Part shown: positions 27,335 to 36,224 of the stretch, one piece after another
Layout of the letters: each line of letters opens with the position of its first letter
How positions within the stretch are numbered: position 1 is the stretch's first letter
DNA from: Rhodococcus sp. SMB37
Lineage (GTDB): Bacteria; Actinomycetota; Actinomycetes; Mycobacteriales; Mycobacteriaceae
Length of the DNA: 64,000 nucleotides
Reading direction: 5' to 3'
Assembly (NCBI RefSeq): GCF_004345605.1
Contig: NZ_SLVY01000003.1
Coordinates: 372,001 to 436,000 of the forward strand
Program-made: the position numbers and the translations under genes
The notes under the pieces: model-generated
What the model saw: the letters and a program-made list of their open reading frames with translations, nothing else
Told to the model about the DNA's origin: nothing
Databases searched by the model: none

Positions 27335-29674
27335 ATGACGACGACGAACCGAAGCCGCCTCGCGGCAATCGCTGCTATCGCAGCACTGATGACAGCCGCA
27401 TGCTCGACGAATGACGGAGGCGGATCGGACGAACCCGCCCAGGACACTCCGCGGGCCACGTCGTCGATCGACTGGAATGTTCCGGATTCGGAACGCTACC
27501 ACCGGCAGGCCACCTACTCGGTGTTCGAGAACCGGCCCGCCGACGAGCCTCTCGAGACCGAGACAGTCGCCGAGATCTCCACCGTCACCCCCGATGGCAA
27601 CACGGTCATCTACACCGATGCGACGGCCGAACGCATCGGATTCGTCGACGTGCGCGACCCGACGAGCCCGGTCGGGCTGGGAACTTTGTCGCTGGTCGAA
27701 CTCGGCAACGCCGACGACCAGCCGACCTCGGTGGTGGCATTCGGGGAGTTCGTTCTCGTCGTCGTCGATACCAGCGGCGGCGACTTCGTGAACCCGTCGG
27801 GACGCGTCGATGTGGTGCGGGTCAGCGACCGCACCCGCGTCCACAGCATCGACCTCGGTGGTCAGCCCGACTCGATCGCCGTCAGTCCCGACAGCACATT
27901 CGCAGCGGTCGCGATGGAGAATCAGCGCGACGAGGAATTCACACCGGACGGCGGCGAGGAAGGCGACCTCCCGCAGGCGCCGACGGGCTTCCTGCAGCTC
28001 ATCGACATGGCCGGCGAACCGACCTCCTGGACGACACGCAAGGTCGACTTCGACGTCGAGCAGGCCCGCGACGCCGGCCTCGACACCCCCGAAGACCTAG
28101 AGCCCGAATACGTCAGCATCAATTCCCGCGGCCAGGTTGCGCTCTCGCTGCAGGAGAACAACGGCATCGCGATCATCGACGGACCCACCGGCGAGGTGAC
28201 GTCGATCTTCAGTGCCGGAACCGTCTCCGTCGACGGGATCGACACCGCAGAGGACGGCGCGCTCGACCAGACCGGATCCATCGCCGACACACCCCGCGAA
28301 CCCGACGCCATCGGTTGGATCGGTGACGACCACCTCGCCACCGCCAACGAGGGCGACTGGAAGGGCGGCACCCGCGGCTGGACCGTCTTCGACGCCGCGA
28401 GTGGCGACGTCGTGTGGGACGCCGGTAACACCTTCTCCCAGCTTGCGGTGCGCACCGGTCTGCACATCGAAGGCCGAGCCGAAGCGAAGGGTCCTGAGCC
28501 CGAAGGACTCGCCATCACCGATATCGGAGGCCGGCCGACGGCGCTCGTGGCATCGGAACGCAGCAACTTCGTCGCGGTGTACGACGTCAGCGATCCCGCG
28601 GAACCCGAGTTCGTGCAGATTCTCCCGACCACACCGGGCCCCGAAGGGATCCTGCCGATTCCGCAGCGCGACCTGCTCGTCATCGCATCGGAAACGGACG
28701 ATGCCGAGGCTCGGGTACGTGCGTCGATCAACGTCTACGGATATGGCGACGCGTTCACGCAGAACGCGGGAACCCCGGCGTTCCCGTCGATCGTCTCCGG
28801 AGACATCGACGGTGTTCCCATCGGCTGGGGCGCACTCGGCGCACTGACCGCCGACCCGCTCGACGACAACCGGCTGTTCACCGCCACCGATATTGCATAC
28901 GGCCCGGCGCGGGTGCTGAGTGTGGATGTGTCGCAGACGCCTGCGCTGATCGAGAGCGAACTGGTGATCACCGAAGACGGTGCGCCCGTCACGCTCGATG
29001 TCGAAGGCCTGTCTGCGCGTCCTGCTGGTGGGTTCGTGCTCGCCGTCGAGGGTGAGGAGGGCCCTGGAAACGAGCTGGTCGTGGTGGCCGCAGACGGAAG
29101 CATCGAGGAGCGGGTCGCGCTGCCCGACGACATCGCTGCCGGCCTCGGTGGTCAGGGCCTCGAAGGTGTGGCCGTCGACGGAGACGTTGTCTGGGTGGTG
29201 CTGCAACGCGAAATCGACAGTGACGACGAGGGAGTCGCACGCATCGGCCGCTACACACCGGAGAGCGGCGAATGGGAGTGGTTCGGCTACCAACTGGATA
29301 GCACCGACGCCGAGGGTGACTGGATCGGCCTGTCCGAGATCGCCGTCCACGACGGCGCACTGCTGATCCTCGAGCGCGACAAGCTCAATGGCCCTGATGC
29401 TCGCGTGAAGGCGCTCTATCGAGTCGAGATCCCCACCGACGCCGGAGTCGCCACAGCCAACGAGACTCCGCAGGTGCTGCCGAAGACCCTCGCACGCGAC
29501 CTGCTACCGGACCTGCAGGCGACCCGCGGCTACGTGCAGGAGAAGGTCGAAGGTGCGGCGGTCGCCGGCAACGGCAATCTGTACGTCGTGACCGACAACG
29601 ACGGGCTCGACGACGCCAACGGAGAAACGGTCTTCCTCGATCTCGGGCCGGCGGGAGCTGCCCTCGGAGGCTGA
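27335..29674 (+). CDS. Secreted lipoprotein, beta-propeller plus esterase-like phytase (PF13449-type) domain
   Basis: 779 residues. The signal peptide ends in lipobox TAAC with Cys23, so the protein should be lipid-anchored outside the membrane. Residues ~60-480 show repeating propeller-like blades ('VTPDGNTVIYTD', 'GGQPDSIAVSPDSTFAAVAMEN', 'PEGLAITDIGGRPTALVASE'). The last ~280 residues resemble the 'esterase-like activity of phytase' domain ('GQGLEGVAVDGDVVWVVLQRE', 'IGLSEIAVHDGALLILERDKLNGPDARVKALYRVEI', 'EGAAVAGNGNLYVVTDNDG'). Such proteins are common, mostly uncharacterised, and may hydrolyse phosphoesters. The ATG follows AAAGAGG. Hairpin repeats lie on both sides of the gene. Confidence 0.75.
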   Translation: MTTTNRSRLAAIAAIAALMTAACSTNDGGGSDEPAQDTPRATSSIDWNVPDSERYHRQATYSVFENRPADEPLETETVAEISTVTPDGNTVIYTDATAERIGFVDVRDPTSPVGLGTLSLVELGNADDQPTSVVAFGEFVLVVVDTSGGDFVNPSGRVDVVRVSDRTRVHSIDLGGQPDSIAVSPDSTFAAVAMENQRDEEFTPDGGEEGDLPQAPTGFLQLIDMAGEPTSWTTRKVDFDVEQARDAGLDTPEDLEPEYVSINSRGQVALSLQENNGIAIIDGPTGEVTSIFSAGTVSVDGIDTAEDGALDQTGSIADTPREPDAIGWIGDDHLATANEGDWKGGTRGWTVFDAASGDVVWDAGNTFSQLAVRTGLHIEGRAEAKGPEPEGLAITDIGGRPTALVASERSNFVAVYDVSDPAEPEFVQILPTTPGPEGILPIPQRDLLVIASETDDAEARVRASINVYGYGDAFTQNAGTPAFPSIVSGDIDGVPIGWGALGALTADPLDDNRLFTATDIAYGPARVLSVDVSQTPALIESELVITEDGAPVTLDVEGLSARPAGGFVLAVEGEEGPGNELVVVAADGSIEERVALPDDIAAGLGGQGLEGVAVDGDVVWVVLQREIDSDDEGVARIGRYTPESGEWEWFGYQLDSTDAEGDWIGLSEIAVHDGALLILERDKLNGPDARVKALYRVEIPTDAGVATANETPQVLPKTLARDLLPDLQATRGYVQEKVEGAAVAGNGNLYVVTDNDGLDDANGETVFLDLGPAGAALGG

Positions 29675-29684
29675 CTCAGACGCC

Positions 29685-29735
29685 GAAATGCTGATTGGTG
29701 TCCGATATTTCGGTACATCAACCAGCATTTCCGGC
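29685..29735 (+). repeat. Hairpin repeat, copy 2, between convergent genes
   Basis: Starts 10 bp after the lipoprotein stop and ends 7 bp before the convergent dioxygenase stop. It forms a hairpin with arms GCCGAAATGCTG / CAGCATTTCCGGC and inner pairing CCGA/TCGG around TATT, so it may act as a bidirectional terminator. The reverse complement of copy 1 (26963-27013) aligns over its whole length. Confidence 0.7.
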
Positions 29736-29742
29736 ACCGATG

Positions 29743-30726
29743 TCAGGCGCTCTCGAAGCCCGGCAGGCGCGACGGGGTCTCGACCACCGAGTACTCCGAT
29801 GCGTCCCCCTGCACCACACGACTCCCGGTGCCGTCGACCCCGACCGGCAGATCGCCCGCGAGCGTGATCCGGTGCAGGCGACGGGTGTGGTCGCCGAAGT
29901 CGGCGATTCCGTAGTGCTGGGTGGCGCGGTTGTCCCACACAGCGACATCACCCGGCGACCAGGCCCAGCGGAAGGTGTTCTCGAGCTTCGTGACTCGCGC
30001 CTGCAAGAGCTGCAGGAGCGCGGTCGTCTCGGACGACTTCAACCCCACGAATTCCTTGACGAAGTGCCCGAGGAGCAAGGTGCGCTCCCCCGTCTGCGGA
30101 TGAACGCGGACGACGGGATGGATTGTTTCGTAGGTGTTGCGGCGGAACTCGTCCTGATATTGCTTGCGTTCGTCGGTGAGAGCGGGATCGGTGCTTCCGG
30201 CATCCAGCTTCTCCGCGTAGTCGTACAGGTTCGTGTGCAGTGCCCACAGGTTGTCGACCAACGACTTCAACGCATCCGGAAGCTGGTTGTAGGCCGCGGT
30301 CGTCGACGCCCACGTGGTCGCACCCCCGTACGGCGGGAGGGTCACGGCTCGCAGGATCGACGCCTTCGGGATGCGATCGACGAAGCTGACGTCGGTATGC
30401 CAGCTGTTCGCGGCGCCCTCGATCGGAAGCAGGCGCTTCCCCTTCGAATGCACCGTCGGGTGCGACTGCGTCTGCTGACCGAGAAGACCCGCGAACGCCC
30501 ACTGGCCCTCATCGTCGAGATGCTCCTGCCCCTGGAAGACGATCGCCTTGTTCACGGCAAGCGCGTAACGGATGGCTTCGACGGTCTCGGACGACAGATT
30601 GCCGGACAGCTTCACCCCATCGATCCGGGCGCCGATGTTCTCTCCGAGCTTGGTGACCACGATTCCTCCGGCGCGGTAGATCTCCTCCGCAGTTGCTACC
30701 GGGCGCTCGAGTTCGCTGAGGGTCAT
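29743..30726 (-). CDS. TauD/TfdA-family Fe(II)/2-oxoglutarate dioxygenase (alkylsulfatase-like)
   Basis: 327 residues. The metal triad is His110 and Asp112 (SWHTDVSF) and His271 (ATQHYGI). The 2-oxoglutarate-binding Arg lies in '[13 protein letters not shown]'. The early motif '[18 protein letters not shown]' is typical of TauD/AtsK enzymes. The sequence reads most like the sulfate-ester dioxygenase group (AtsK, M. tuberculosis Rv3406), which releases sulfate from alkyl sulfates with aldehyde formation; taurine or aryloxyalkanoate substrates cannot be excluded. ATG 30726 follows AGGAG. No sulfur transport genes are adjacent. Confidence 0.88.
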   Translation of the reverse strand: MTLSELERPVATAEEIYRAGGIVVTKLGENIGARIDGVKLSGNLSSETVEAIRYALAVNKAIVFQGQEHLDDEGQWAFAGLLGQQTQSHPTVHSKGKRLLPIEGAANSWHTDVSFVDRIPKASILRAVTLPPYGGATTWASTTAAYNQLPDALKSLVDNLWALHTNLYDYAEKLDAGSTDPALTDERKQYQDEFRRNTYETIHPVVRVHPQTGERTLLLGHFVKEFVGLKSSETTALLQLLQARVTKLENTFRWAWSPGDVAVWDNRATQHYGIADFGDHTRRLHRITLAGDLPVGVDGTGSRVVQGDASEYSVVETPSRLPGFESA

Positions 30727-30846
30727 GTGAGGCTCCTGGGTCGTCGTTCAATGCCTCCACGCAGCTTTCCAACGCGACCGCGACGCGTCGACCGTTCGGC
30801 TCACTGGGATCCGAACCCACCGCCGACACCGGTAACATCAGTGCCC

Positions 30847-31686
30847 ATGCGAACCTCGGCGAGAGTTCTCCTCGCAACAGCCGCCATCGCCCTGGCCTCA
30901 GCGGGGACGGCGACAGCCGCGCCCACTCCCATCGTCGACGGCAACGGCACCATCGTGGCACCGAACGCCGCACAGATCTCGTTCGCACACACGCCGTCCG
31001 GTACGCGCGCAGGTACTGCGAACGAGCACGAGTCGCGTGCCGGGGTCTCCATCGTCAAGCTGTACCTCGCCGAATATGTTGTTCGGCAAGGTGATCCGGC
31101 CGATCAAGCCGACGCCGTCGAGATGATCCGGGCGCCGGACGATTCGATCGCCGACCGGCTGCATGCGAAATACCCGCAGGCGATCTCCACGACGGCCGCC
31201 GAGTTCGGTCTCGTCGACACCCACGTGCCCGGGTACTGGGGGTTCGGAACCACATCGACGCACGACATGGTGACCTACCTCGAAGCGAAGAAGCGCACCG
31301 ACCCGGGATCCCCCGTACTGGGCGCGATGGCCTCCGCCCACGAGACCGCAGCCGACGGCTACCCGCAGAACTTCGGCACCGCGTTGCTCGCCGGGGTGAT
31401 CGGCACCAAGTGGGGTTGGAGCGACGACCGCTCGTTCCACGCATCGGCGTCGTTCGGGCCCGATTTCTCCGTCGCCGCGTCGGTATACGGGTCGGCGAGC
31501 CAGTTGACGGATGACGTCCTCGGCGCGTTCACCGAAGGTGCGCCTTCCCCCGCCGAACACGGATACCGGCTCGCAGACTGCCCGGCCGTCGCGTGGCTCG
31601 CAGACGACCCTGCTCTGAGTGCGCCCGCGCAAGCACTGCTCGACGCGGTTCCCCCACAGCAGACCGCAGCATTCTGCGGAGTGTGA
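30847..31686 (+). CDS. Secreted protein with SxxK motif, beta-lactamase-fold-like
   Basis: 279 residues. A Sec signal peptide covers residues 1-24 (RVLLATAAIALASAGTATAA). The mature part contains 'VSIVKLYLAEYVVRQGD', with S-x-x-K at the start of a helix, as in serine beta-lactamases and penicillin-binding proteins. Later there are 'GTKWGW' and an 'STHDMVTYLEA' segment. The typical KTG triad is altered to KWG, so catalytic activity is doubtful. Three Cys residues near the C terminus may form disulfides. ATG 30847 gives a clean signal peptide; no strong ribosome site is visible. Function unknown; cell-wall role is inference. Confidence 0.6.
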   Translation: MRTSARVLLATAAIALASAGTATAAPTPIVDGNGTIVAPNAAQISFAHTPSGTRAGTANEHESRAGVSIVKLYLAEYVVRQGDPADQADAVEMIRAPDDSIADRLHAKYPQAISTTAAEFGLVDTHVPGYWGFGTTSTHDMVTYLEAKKRTDPGSPVLGAMASAHETAADGYPQNFGTALLAGVIGTKWGWSDDRSFHASASFGPDFSVAASVYGSASQLTDDVLGAFTEGAPSPAEHGYRLADCPAVAWLADDPALSAPAQALLDAVPPQQTAAFCGV

Positions 31687-31721
31687 CTCCTACTCCGCGA
31701 CCCGTACGTACCGTGGAGAAC

Positions 31722-32141
31722 ATGAGCACCGCATGGCAGAACCCGGACTCCGTGTCCCTCATGCTCGACGACTGCGCGACATGGGCAGTGGTCGGCCTCT
31801 CGGGCGACCCCAACCGAACCGCATACCGCATCGCGAAGCTGCTCCGCGAGCGTGGGAAGCGGGTGGTGCCCATCCACCCGAAAGCTCCGACGGTCTTCGG
31901 CGAGCAGGGCTTCGCGACCCTCGCCGACGTACCGTTCCCCATCGACGTCGTCGATGTGTTCCGCCGGTCCGACGCCGCCGGCGAGTTCGCCGATCAGGCC
32001 GTGAGGATCGGTGCGAAGGGCGTGTGGTTCCAGCTCGGCGTGATCGACGAGGACGCCTTCGCGCGGACGATCGACGCCGGGGTTGCGATGGTCATGGACA
32101 CCTGCCCCGCCATCGAGTGGGGGATGCAGCGCAAGAACTGA
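31722..32141 (+). CDS. CoA-binding domain protein (YccU-like)
   Basis: 139 residues, the size of stand-alone CoA-binding Rossmann proteins related to the N terminus of succinyl-CoA synthetase alpha. Visible: 'TWAVVGLSGDPNRTAYRIAKLLRERGKRVVPIHPK', 'ADVPFPIDVVDVFRRSDAAGEFADQAVRIGAKGVWFQLGV' and 'VMDTCPAIEW'. ATG 31722 has GGAGAA upstream. The biological role of the family is unclear. It ends 5 bp before a convergent gene. Confidence 0.88.
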   Translation: MSTAWQNPDSVSLMLDDCATWAVVGLSGDPNRTAYRIAKLLRERGKRVVPIHPKAPTVFGEQGFATLADVPFPIDVVDVFRRSDAAGEFADQAVRIGAKGVWFQLGVIDEDAFARTIDAGVAMVMDTCPAIEWGMQRKN

Positions 32142-32146
32142 GTCGC

Positions 32147-32902
32147 TTATCCGCTGTGCAACAGTCGCTTTCCGAGGGGATCACCCGACTGATCGTCGAG
32201 ACGCCAGAAGGTCCAGCCATCATATTCGGCGTCGTCATCGCTGACGAACTTCGTGACCGCGTTCGCCGCGGTGGTGGGATGGCTGAATCGACGGCCTTCC
32301 ATCGGTCCGCGGGTGATCTCGACGTTGCTGTTCTCCTGGTCGAAGCGCGCTTGGATCCGATATCCGCCGAAGTCCGCGACGATCGCCGTTCTGGGGTCGA
32401 CGAATTCGGGTTCGGCCACAGGCTTGGTCGCCTTCGCCGGCCGAGTACGCGGCCGCAACACTTCCTTGCTATGACGGGAATCGCGAACTCGGTTGAGGTT
32501 GAGCAAATCCCACCGGTCGTGCCCGTGCGCGATACTGCTCATCGGGATCGGATGACTGCCGGTGGGTACACGACCGGGACGTTCGGCGAGCCACAATTCG
32601 ACGTCTGCCGCGATGCCTGATTCCACCTCGTCGGATTCGACCATGTAGAACTCGGGATATTCCTTGCCCAGATCCACGAACACCCAGTACGACGACCCCG
32701 TCGGATCGCTGCCCGGTGTGCCGTCCTGCCGGCGCGCCATCCACTGATCTCTGGTGGTCGACCGCACCCGGACGACGCAACTGCGCCCGTCCACCCCCTT
32801 GACCCGCACAGAACGAGAGCCCTTCAGCTGTGTAGCACTTCCGCCTCGCTGAACGACATCGGTGACAAACGCCCGGACGCCCCTGTCGGCTGACTCTTCC
32901 AT
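32147..32902 (-). CDS. Uncharacterised protein with DUF4357-like C-terminal domain
   Basis: 251 residues. The first ~115 residues ('FVTDVVQRGGSATQLKGSRSVRVKG', 'SYWVFVDLGKEYPEFYMVES') look like an alpha/beta fold often seen in uncharacterised bacterial proteins that carry a nuclease-like or DNA-associated N domain. The C-terminal ~60 residues ('GRRFSHPTTAANAVTKF... YDGWTFWRL') resemble DUF4357, a small DNA-associated domain often found in restriction-related and defence proteins. It is 49 bp downstream of the ParA/partner pair, on the same strand. Function unknown. Confidence 0.6.
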   Translation of the reverse strand: MEESADRGVRAFVTDVVQRGGSATQLKGSRSVRVKGVDGRSCVVRVRSTTRDQWMARRQDGTPGSDPTGSSYWVFVDLGKEYPEFYMVESDEVESGIAADVELWLAERPGRVPTGSHPIPMSSIAHGHDRWDLLNLNRVRDSRHSKEVLRPRTRPAKATKPVAEPEFVDPRTAIVADFGGYRIQARFDQENSNVEITRGPMEGRRFSHPTTAANAVTKFVSDDDAEYDGWTFWRLDDQSGDPLGKRLLHSG

Positions 32903-32951
32903 GGGCCAACCATACGGTTACATACCGGATGCCGGATAGTCCCCGTACCGG

Positions 32952-33476
32952 TTACCGAAAGGCATCGCCCTTGGTGGACAACGCCTTGACACGATCGACG
33001 ATGCGTTCTTGCAGCTTGGACGGGGTGCGCCAGCGCATCGCGAGCTTGTCGTAGTCCATCGCGTGCTCTGCGATGATGTCCTTCAACCGGTCGACATCGA
33101 GCAAGGCGAGCTTGTCGCGAAGACCCGCTTCTCCCCCGTCACGGAACACTTCGAACGGGTCGAACGGGCCGGGTGCACGCTTGGCACGCCGAGCCGGGGC
33201 CTGCCGGGCTGGGGCCTGCCGGGTTGGGGCAGGAACCACATTTCCGGCCGCGGCTGCAGGCCCGAGCGCACCGGCGATCGCGTTGGCGAATCGTTTGTTG
33301 CGTGCGGCTTCGTCCGCAATCACCCGAACGAGCGCGACGAGCGACCCCGCTGCGTTCGGAGCAGTGCTGTTCAGGCGAAGCAGCGCGGCACTCGCCTCCC
33401 CGATCTGAACCCGCAACCGGGCGTCGGACACATCGCTGCCGGAACCAGAGTTGCTGTCGAGACCACCCGTGCTCAC
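32952..33476 (-). CDS. ParA-coupled 174-residue protein of unknown function
   Basis: Three visible parts: an N-terminal helical region (residues ~15-75, 'RLRVQIGEASAALLRLNSTAP'), a basic Ala/Pro linker with a repeated RQAPA unit (~85-105), and a C-terminal helical module ending 'LAMRWRTPSKLQERIVDRVKALSTKGDAFR'. The GTG start overlaps the ParA stop by 4 bp, so the two proteins are translationally coupled. Size, composition and position fit an adaptor that stimulates or recruits ParA, as McdB or ParB-like partners do, but no ParB HTH or CTPase motif is seen. The C-terminal module looks conserved; I cannot name it. Confidence 0.65.
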   Translation of the reverse strand: MSTGGLDSNSGSGSDVSDARLRVQIGEASAALLRLNSTAPNAAGSLVALVRVIADEAARNKRFANAIAGALGPAAAAGNVVPAPTRQAPARQAPARRAKRAPGPFDPFEVFRDGGEAGLRDKLALLDVDRLKDIIAEHAMDYDKLAMRWRTPSKLQERIVDRVKALSTKGDAFR

Positions 33477-34330
33477 AAGTACACCTGGGCATTCATCAGA
33501 ATCGTCTCGGTGAGCATGCGCAGGGCATCGAACTGTCCTGCGCCACCGTATTTGCGTTTGAGAGTGCCGTACGGAACGAACTCTGCCGACGCTGCGATCT
33601 GGTTCGCTTCGGGAATCCACGCGGGAACGACGTTGGCGATCCTGTCGTCGCGTTGAAGTTGCTCGATAATCGTGCGATGCAGACTCGATGCGCTGCGGTA
33701 CTTGGTGATCACCAGGCCGAGCTCACGGATCGTATGACCCGTGCGGTCGGAGAACTTCTCCACCCTTTGCTGCAACTGCGGAATCCCGTACGTGGACAGT
33801 ATGTCCGGAATCGTGGGGACGATGTAGCCGTCCGCGACGCGGAGTCCGTTGAGGGTGAGCATCCCGAGATTCGGCGGGCAATCGACGAGGATGTAGTCGT
33901 AGTCGTCGCCGATCCGGTCGAGCGCGGAGTGCAGGACCTCGATCGGCCGATGCGATTCGGGATCGGCGTATTGCTGAAAGCTCAGGCCTTCCTGGATTTC
34001 CATGAGATCCAGCGAAGACGCGAGAAGATCGACCCCGCGCACCGCTGTCACGGGTGAAACGTCGTGCTGCAATGCCTTCTCGATGTCGAATGCGTCGGCG
34101 TCCGGATCCACAGCACGATGGAAGAGCGTGGCAAGCGTACGGCCGAGCTCGTTGAGTTCCCGCCACCGCTCCTCTCCGATCATCATCGTCGTGAGATTGG
34201 TCTGCGGATCGAGATCCACGAGCAGGACCCGCTGACCGAATTCAGCGGCCATGAACTCACCCAGAGCGGCCGTAGTCGTGGTCTTGCCGACGCCACCCTT
34301 GAGATTGATTGTCGCGATTACCCGCGCCAC
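33473..34330 (-). CDS. ParA-family ATPase (orphan)
   Basis: 285 residues with the deviant Walker A 'KGGVGKTTTT' (Lys11 and Lys16), Walker A' 'VLLVDLDPQTNLT' and Walker B 'YILVDCPPNLGMLTLNG'. ParA ATPases pattern the nucleoid and position DNA, protein clusters or organelles. There is no ParB gene, parS-like repeat or replication gene nearby, and the real chromosomal parAB is not expected in this context, so it is an orphan ParA. It is transcribed with the 174-residue partner (4-bp overlap). 'IVPTIPDILSTYGIPQLQ' is typical of the soj/ParA-like group used by plasmids and integrated elements. Confidence 0.9.
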   Translation of the reverse strand: MARVIATINLKGGVGKTTTTAALGEFMAAEFGQRVLLVDLDPQTNLTTMMIGEERWRELNELGRTLATLFHRAVDPDADAFDIEKALQHDVSPVTAVRGVDLLASSLDLMEIQEGLSFQQYADPESHRPIEVLHSALDRIGDDYDYILVDCPPNLGMLTLNGLRVADGYIVPTIPDILSTYGIPQLQQRVEKFSDRTGHTIRELGLVITKYRSASSLHRTIIEQLQRDDRIANVVPAWIPEANQIAASAEFVPYGTLKRKYGGAGQFDALRMLTETILMNAQVYL

Positions 34331-34413
34331 CAGCGCACTCCTCCGGAAAAAATTGCTACACGTCGCTGCAGCAAACTACACCGGAATATGGACAAAGGCG
34401 ACGCGGGACCAGC

Positions 34414-34881
34414 TCAGTGCCCCCGCGACTCCACTGCGACGCGCTCGTAGTCCGCGATTGCCTGGTCAGGACCCACCATCGACTCTGCGGTCGCGTATCC
34501 CGACAGCAACACTGCCGGCTTGTGGTCGATCACGGCAGTTACGACGTCATCACCCGAGGTGAACACGAGAATGCCTTTCGCCTCGTCGCCGGGAAGCCCT
34601 TCCCACACCGCACCTTCGGTACCGAGCGACCGATTGATCTCGCTCATGAGGAGCGGCGCACTGAAGTAATACATCCGGTCCCACGAGTCGCTGTCGAGCC
34701 CACCTGCCTCTGTGATCTCACCGAGGCTCCGCTGCTGTCCCGACGTGAGAACCGAGTCGAACTCCGATTCCAATTTCGGATCATCGACCACGGTCACAGT
34801 GCCTCCGGAGCCGCAACCCACCAAAATCACCGCAGCCACACCACCGAGTGCGGCCAATTTCAATCCCCTGCGAAATGTCAC
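34414..34881 (-). CDS. Small putative lipoprotein
   Basis: 155 residues with a signal peptide and lipobox LVGC at Cys23, followed by a Gly-rich spacer. The mature domain is acidic ('LESEFDSVLTSGQQRSLGEITEAGG'), with no family recognised. GTG 34881 has GAGGGG six bases upstream; GTG 34899 would add a six-residue extension. It lies between the helical 394-residue gene and ParA, all on the minus strand. Export and lipid anchoring are predicted from sequence only. Confidence 0.6.
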   Translation of the reverse strand: MTFRRGLKLAALGGVAAVILVGCGSGGTVTVVDDPKLESEFDSVLTSGQQRSLGEITEAGGLDSDSWDRMYYFSAPLLMSEINRSLGTEGAVWEGLPGDEAKGILVFTSGDDVVTAVIDHKPAVLLSGYATAESMVGPDQAIADYERVAVESRGH

Positions 34882-35039
34882 TTCTGCCCCTCGCGTCACT
34901 TTTGTCCCCCCACCCGAACGCGACGGACGCTAACACCGAACAAGAAGTTGATCAGTGGTGCAGCTCACTATTATCGAAGCCGAATCCGACCTATACGCAA
35001 CACATAATTCGGCCTTGTGCCCATTCACAAATCCCGACG

Positions 35040-36224
35040 TCAGTCCTTTGCCGTCAGCTCCGCAATGTCGCCGAGAAGCGCGGATTGCAGCACGCCTATC
35101 GACTCCGCGGCACCACCGAATTGATCGCCGACGAAATTGGTGTTGTCGGTCGAAAGCTCGCGCGCGCCGGATCGCCCGATGAGGTCGTCGATCCGCTCGT
35201 CGAGGCTCGCCGCACGGTGCGCAACCTCCACCATGGCCATCCGCCCGTCGGCGTATCGGAGAAGCTCCCCGATACGAGCGAGCGCCGCGACCCGGTCCAG
35301 AAGCTGCTCCCAGACCGGGTCCAGCGCCACGATCCGGGACTCGAGCCCCGCTCGGGCGCCCGGCGCGGTGCTGATCGCATCGTCCAGTTCGGCGAGGAGG
35401 CCTCGCAGCGCGATCGCGTCGGTGGCGATCTGGACGAGTTCGTCGGTGAGGTTCAGTTGTGATCGCTGCACGGCGAGGTGTTCGGAATGCCATGCCGGCG
35501 ACGACTCGATCCGGTCGAACAAGGTCCCCGCGAGAAACAGCAGGGTGTCGTAGCGATCGACGAAGCGATCGGCCTCGCCCGGGGCCTGCCGGGCGAGTAC
35601 CTCGGCGGCGCGCCGTCCCGCGTCCGCCACGGGCGTGCGCTCGGACCACCGTCCCACTCGGTCGCTCGCGATACCCAGCAGCGTGTCGCGGGCGCGGTCC
35701 ACCGCAGCAACCGGCATCGGAGCGGGTGTGCGCTGCAACGCCCGGAACAACGCCTCACGCTGCTCGAGTTCGAGGTGGATGCCGTCGCGGCGTTCGCGAC
35801 GCACGGCACGCACCCCCTGTGCGTAGTGCGCCGGGGAATGCACTATCGATTGCCGCGCCGACCGGATTCGCTTGTCGATCTCGCTCGCCCGATGCTCGAG
35901 CATCAGCCGGGACACACCGGGGCGCTGCGCCGCGGCACGAGCGGCAAACTTCTCCCGCTCGTCGGTCAGGCGCCGGAGCTCTCCGAACCCGCCCACATCC
36001 GGGATTCGCCGCGCGAGACCCCTGCGGGCAGCGAGGACCGCTCTGGCGGGTTCGTCGAGGTACCCGGATGCGATCGCGACAGCGGCGTCGTCGGACAACG
36101 GGTCGTGGCGGACGTCGATGCAGCACTGTTCGCACCACCGTCGAACCTGGGCGGCGATGCGCTCGCGGCGTTCGAGTCGGGTCGCGAACTCCACGGGAAC
36201 TCTCGACTGGTCGGGCTCGGTCAT
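35040..36224 (-). CDS. Uncharacterised helical protein
   Basis: 394 residues, almost entirely alpha-helical by appearance, rich in Arg, Ala, Glu and Leu. There is no signal peptide or membrane segment. Charged stretches around residues 85-160 ('SRLMLEHRASEIDKRIRSARQSIVHS', 'GVRAVRRERRDGIHLELEQREALFRALQR') suggest coiled-coil. Residues 8-50 hold several Cys, including a 'CEQCC' cluster that might bind metal. ATG 36224 follows GAGGAGG. I recognise no family. It opens the minus-strand cluster containing ParA; functional association is only positional. Confidence 0.6.
   Translation of the reverse strand: MTEPDQSRVPVEFATRLERRERIAAQVRRWCEQCCIDVRHDPLSDDAAVAIASGYLDEPARAVLAARRGLARRIPDVGGFGELRRLTDEREKFAARAAAQRPGVSRLMLEHRASEIDKRIRSARQSIVHSPAHYAQGVRAVRRERRDGIHLELEQREALFRALQRTPAPMPVAAVDRARDTLLGIASDRVGRWSERTPVADAGRRAAEVLARQAPGEADRFVDRYDTLLFLAGTLFDRIESSPAWHSEHLAVQRSQLNLTDELVQIATDAIALRGLLAELDDAISTAPGARAGLESRIVALDPVWEQLLDRVAALARIGELLRYADGRMAMVEVAHRAASLDERIDDLIGRSGARELSTDNTNFVGDQFGGAAESIGVLQSALLGDIAELTAKD

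Noticed and set aside
33473..34330. Chromosomal or plasmid parAB/origin locus
   Set aside because: No ParB, parS-like sites, dnaA, gid/rsmG or replication initiator nearby; hence called an orphan ParA.
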